5,185 nt of DNA from Ruminococcaceae bacterium UBA5423. Its GTDB lineage: Bacteria; Bacillota; Clostridia; Oscillospirales; Acutalibacteraceae. The notes beneath the pieces are model-generated. The model ran no database searches. It saw only the letters and a program-made list of their open reading frames with translations, and was not told where the DNA came from. Below are positions 4,798-5,185 of this stretch, piece by piece; position 1 is the first letter of the stretch; each line of letters begins with the position of its first letter. Both the position numbers and the translations under genes were made by a program. Location of the stretch: the NCBI GenBank assembly GCA_002409375.1, contig DHNF01000115.1:9557-14741 (forward strand), read 5' to 3'.

Positions 4798-5185
4798 GTG
4801 ACAGAATGGTTAGCTACCATATGGAATAGTGTACTGGCGTTTCTTCGTTCAATCAACTGGTTTAGAGATACGCTTGATATCGCTCTTGTAGCATTTGTAA
4901 TTTTCAACATAATTAAGCTTGTGCGGGATTCACGCGCAGAGCAGCTTTTAAAGGGCATTTTGATTTTTGGTTTGGCCTTTCTATCTGCATGGCTTTTAGA
5001 ACTCCAAACCATGTACTTTTTGCTTAAAGCGGTGTTTAATCAAAGTCTTATTGTATTGGTGATTGTTTTTCAGCCAGAAATTCGCCGTGCGCTTGAGCGT
5101 GTTGCGCACTCGCGCTTAAGTCCAATTAATATTTTTGGTATGGGTGACGAGGAAACTGAATTGGAAGTCAGGCGCTGGCAACGGT
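4798..5185 (+). CDS. cdaA: Diadenylate cyclase CdaA (DacA), N-terminal part, 3' partial
   Basis: CdaA makes cyclic di-AMP from two ATP at the membrane; this messenger controls potassium and osmolyte balance and is tied to the cell wall in Firmicutes. The visible 129 residues are the N-terminal membrane part: hydrophobic segments at about 25-42 (D-I-A-L-V-A-F-V-I-F), 50-67 (L-L-K-G-I-L-I-F-G-L) and 80-91, then the family signature F-Q-P-E-I-R-R-A-L-E at 91-100. The catalytic DAC domain with its D-G-A and R-H-R motifs lies beyond the window, so activity cannot be judged. The GTG start at 4798 is 10 nt after GAGGGG (4782-4787). An in-frame TGA at 4789-4791 excludes earlier starts, and the ATG at 4788 is out of frame. 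In related genomes cdaR and glmM usually follow; they would be expected just past the edge. Confidence 0.93.
   Translation, partial: MTEWLATIWNSVLAFLRSINWFRDTLDIALVAFVIFNIIKLVRDSRAEQLLKGILIFGLAFLSAWLLELQTMYFLLKAVFNQSLIVLVIVFQPEIRRALERVAHSRLSPINIFGMGDEETELEVRRWQR

Overview
The window looks like chromosomal DNA of a Gram-positive Clostridia-type bacterium, perhaps an uncultured Oscillospiraceae/Ruminococcaceae relative. The reasons are the dnaE-pfkA order, the membrane-bound diadenylate cyclase CdaA, strong purine-rich ribosome binding sites with several non-ATG starts, a small DUF3343-like protein next to a class V aminotransferase, and GTAGGG-type intergenic palindromes. The taxonomy is inferred from gene content and recognised motifs, not from a database search. 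All genes lie on the + strand.

Layout. Positions 1-512 hold the 3' end of dnaE (DNA polymerase III alpha subunit; OB-fold and C-terminal domain). After a 178-bp gap with two candidate promoters comes a tight cluster: pfkA (691-1659, ATP-dependent 6-phosphofructokinase), then 18 bp later ispD (1678-2415), then 4 bp later ispF (2420-2893). IspD and IspF are two enzymes of the MEP isoprenoid pathway, so this cluster joins the committing step of glycolysis to synthesis of isoprenoid precursors.

Positions 2894 to about 3230 hold no credible gene. They are filled with short palindromic repeats: four complete hairpins and a fifth that has lost most of its right arm. The hairpins fall into two related types, one with a 9-bp stem and a pyrimidine tetraloop and one with a 6-8-bp stem and a CTATGT loop. 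Copies differ by paired substitutions that keep the stems intact. A 44-bp direct repeat (43/44 identical) brackets the cluster.

Past the repeats, a good sigma-A-like promoter (about 3232-3261) leads a two-gene unit with a 4-bp ATGA overlap: a 75-residue cysteine-containing protein resembling the DUF3343 putative Se/S carrier family (3296-3523), and a cysteine desulfurase/selenocysteine lyase-like PLP enzyme (3520-4689). A sulfur or selenium relay is the natural hypothesis but is not proven here. The window ends in the N-terminal membrane part of cdaA (4798-5185, cut by the window edge), which has its own extended -10 promoter.

The genes themselves are mostly familiar. The least explained parts are the palindrome cluster and the coupled carrier-like/desulfurase-like pair beside it.
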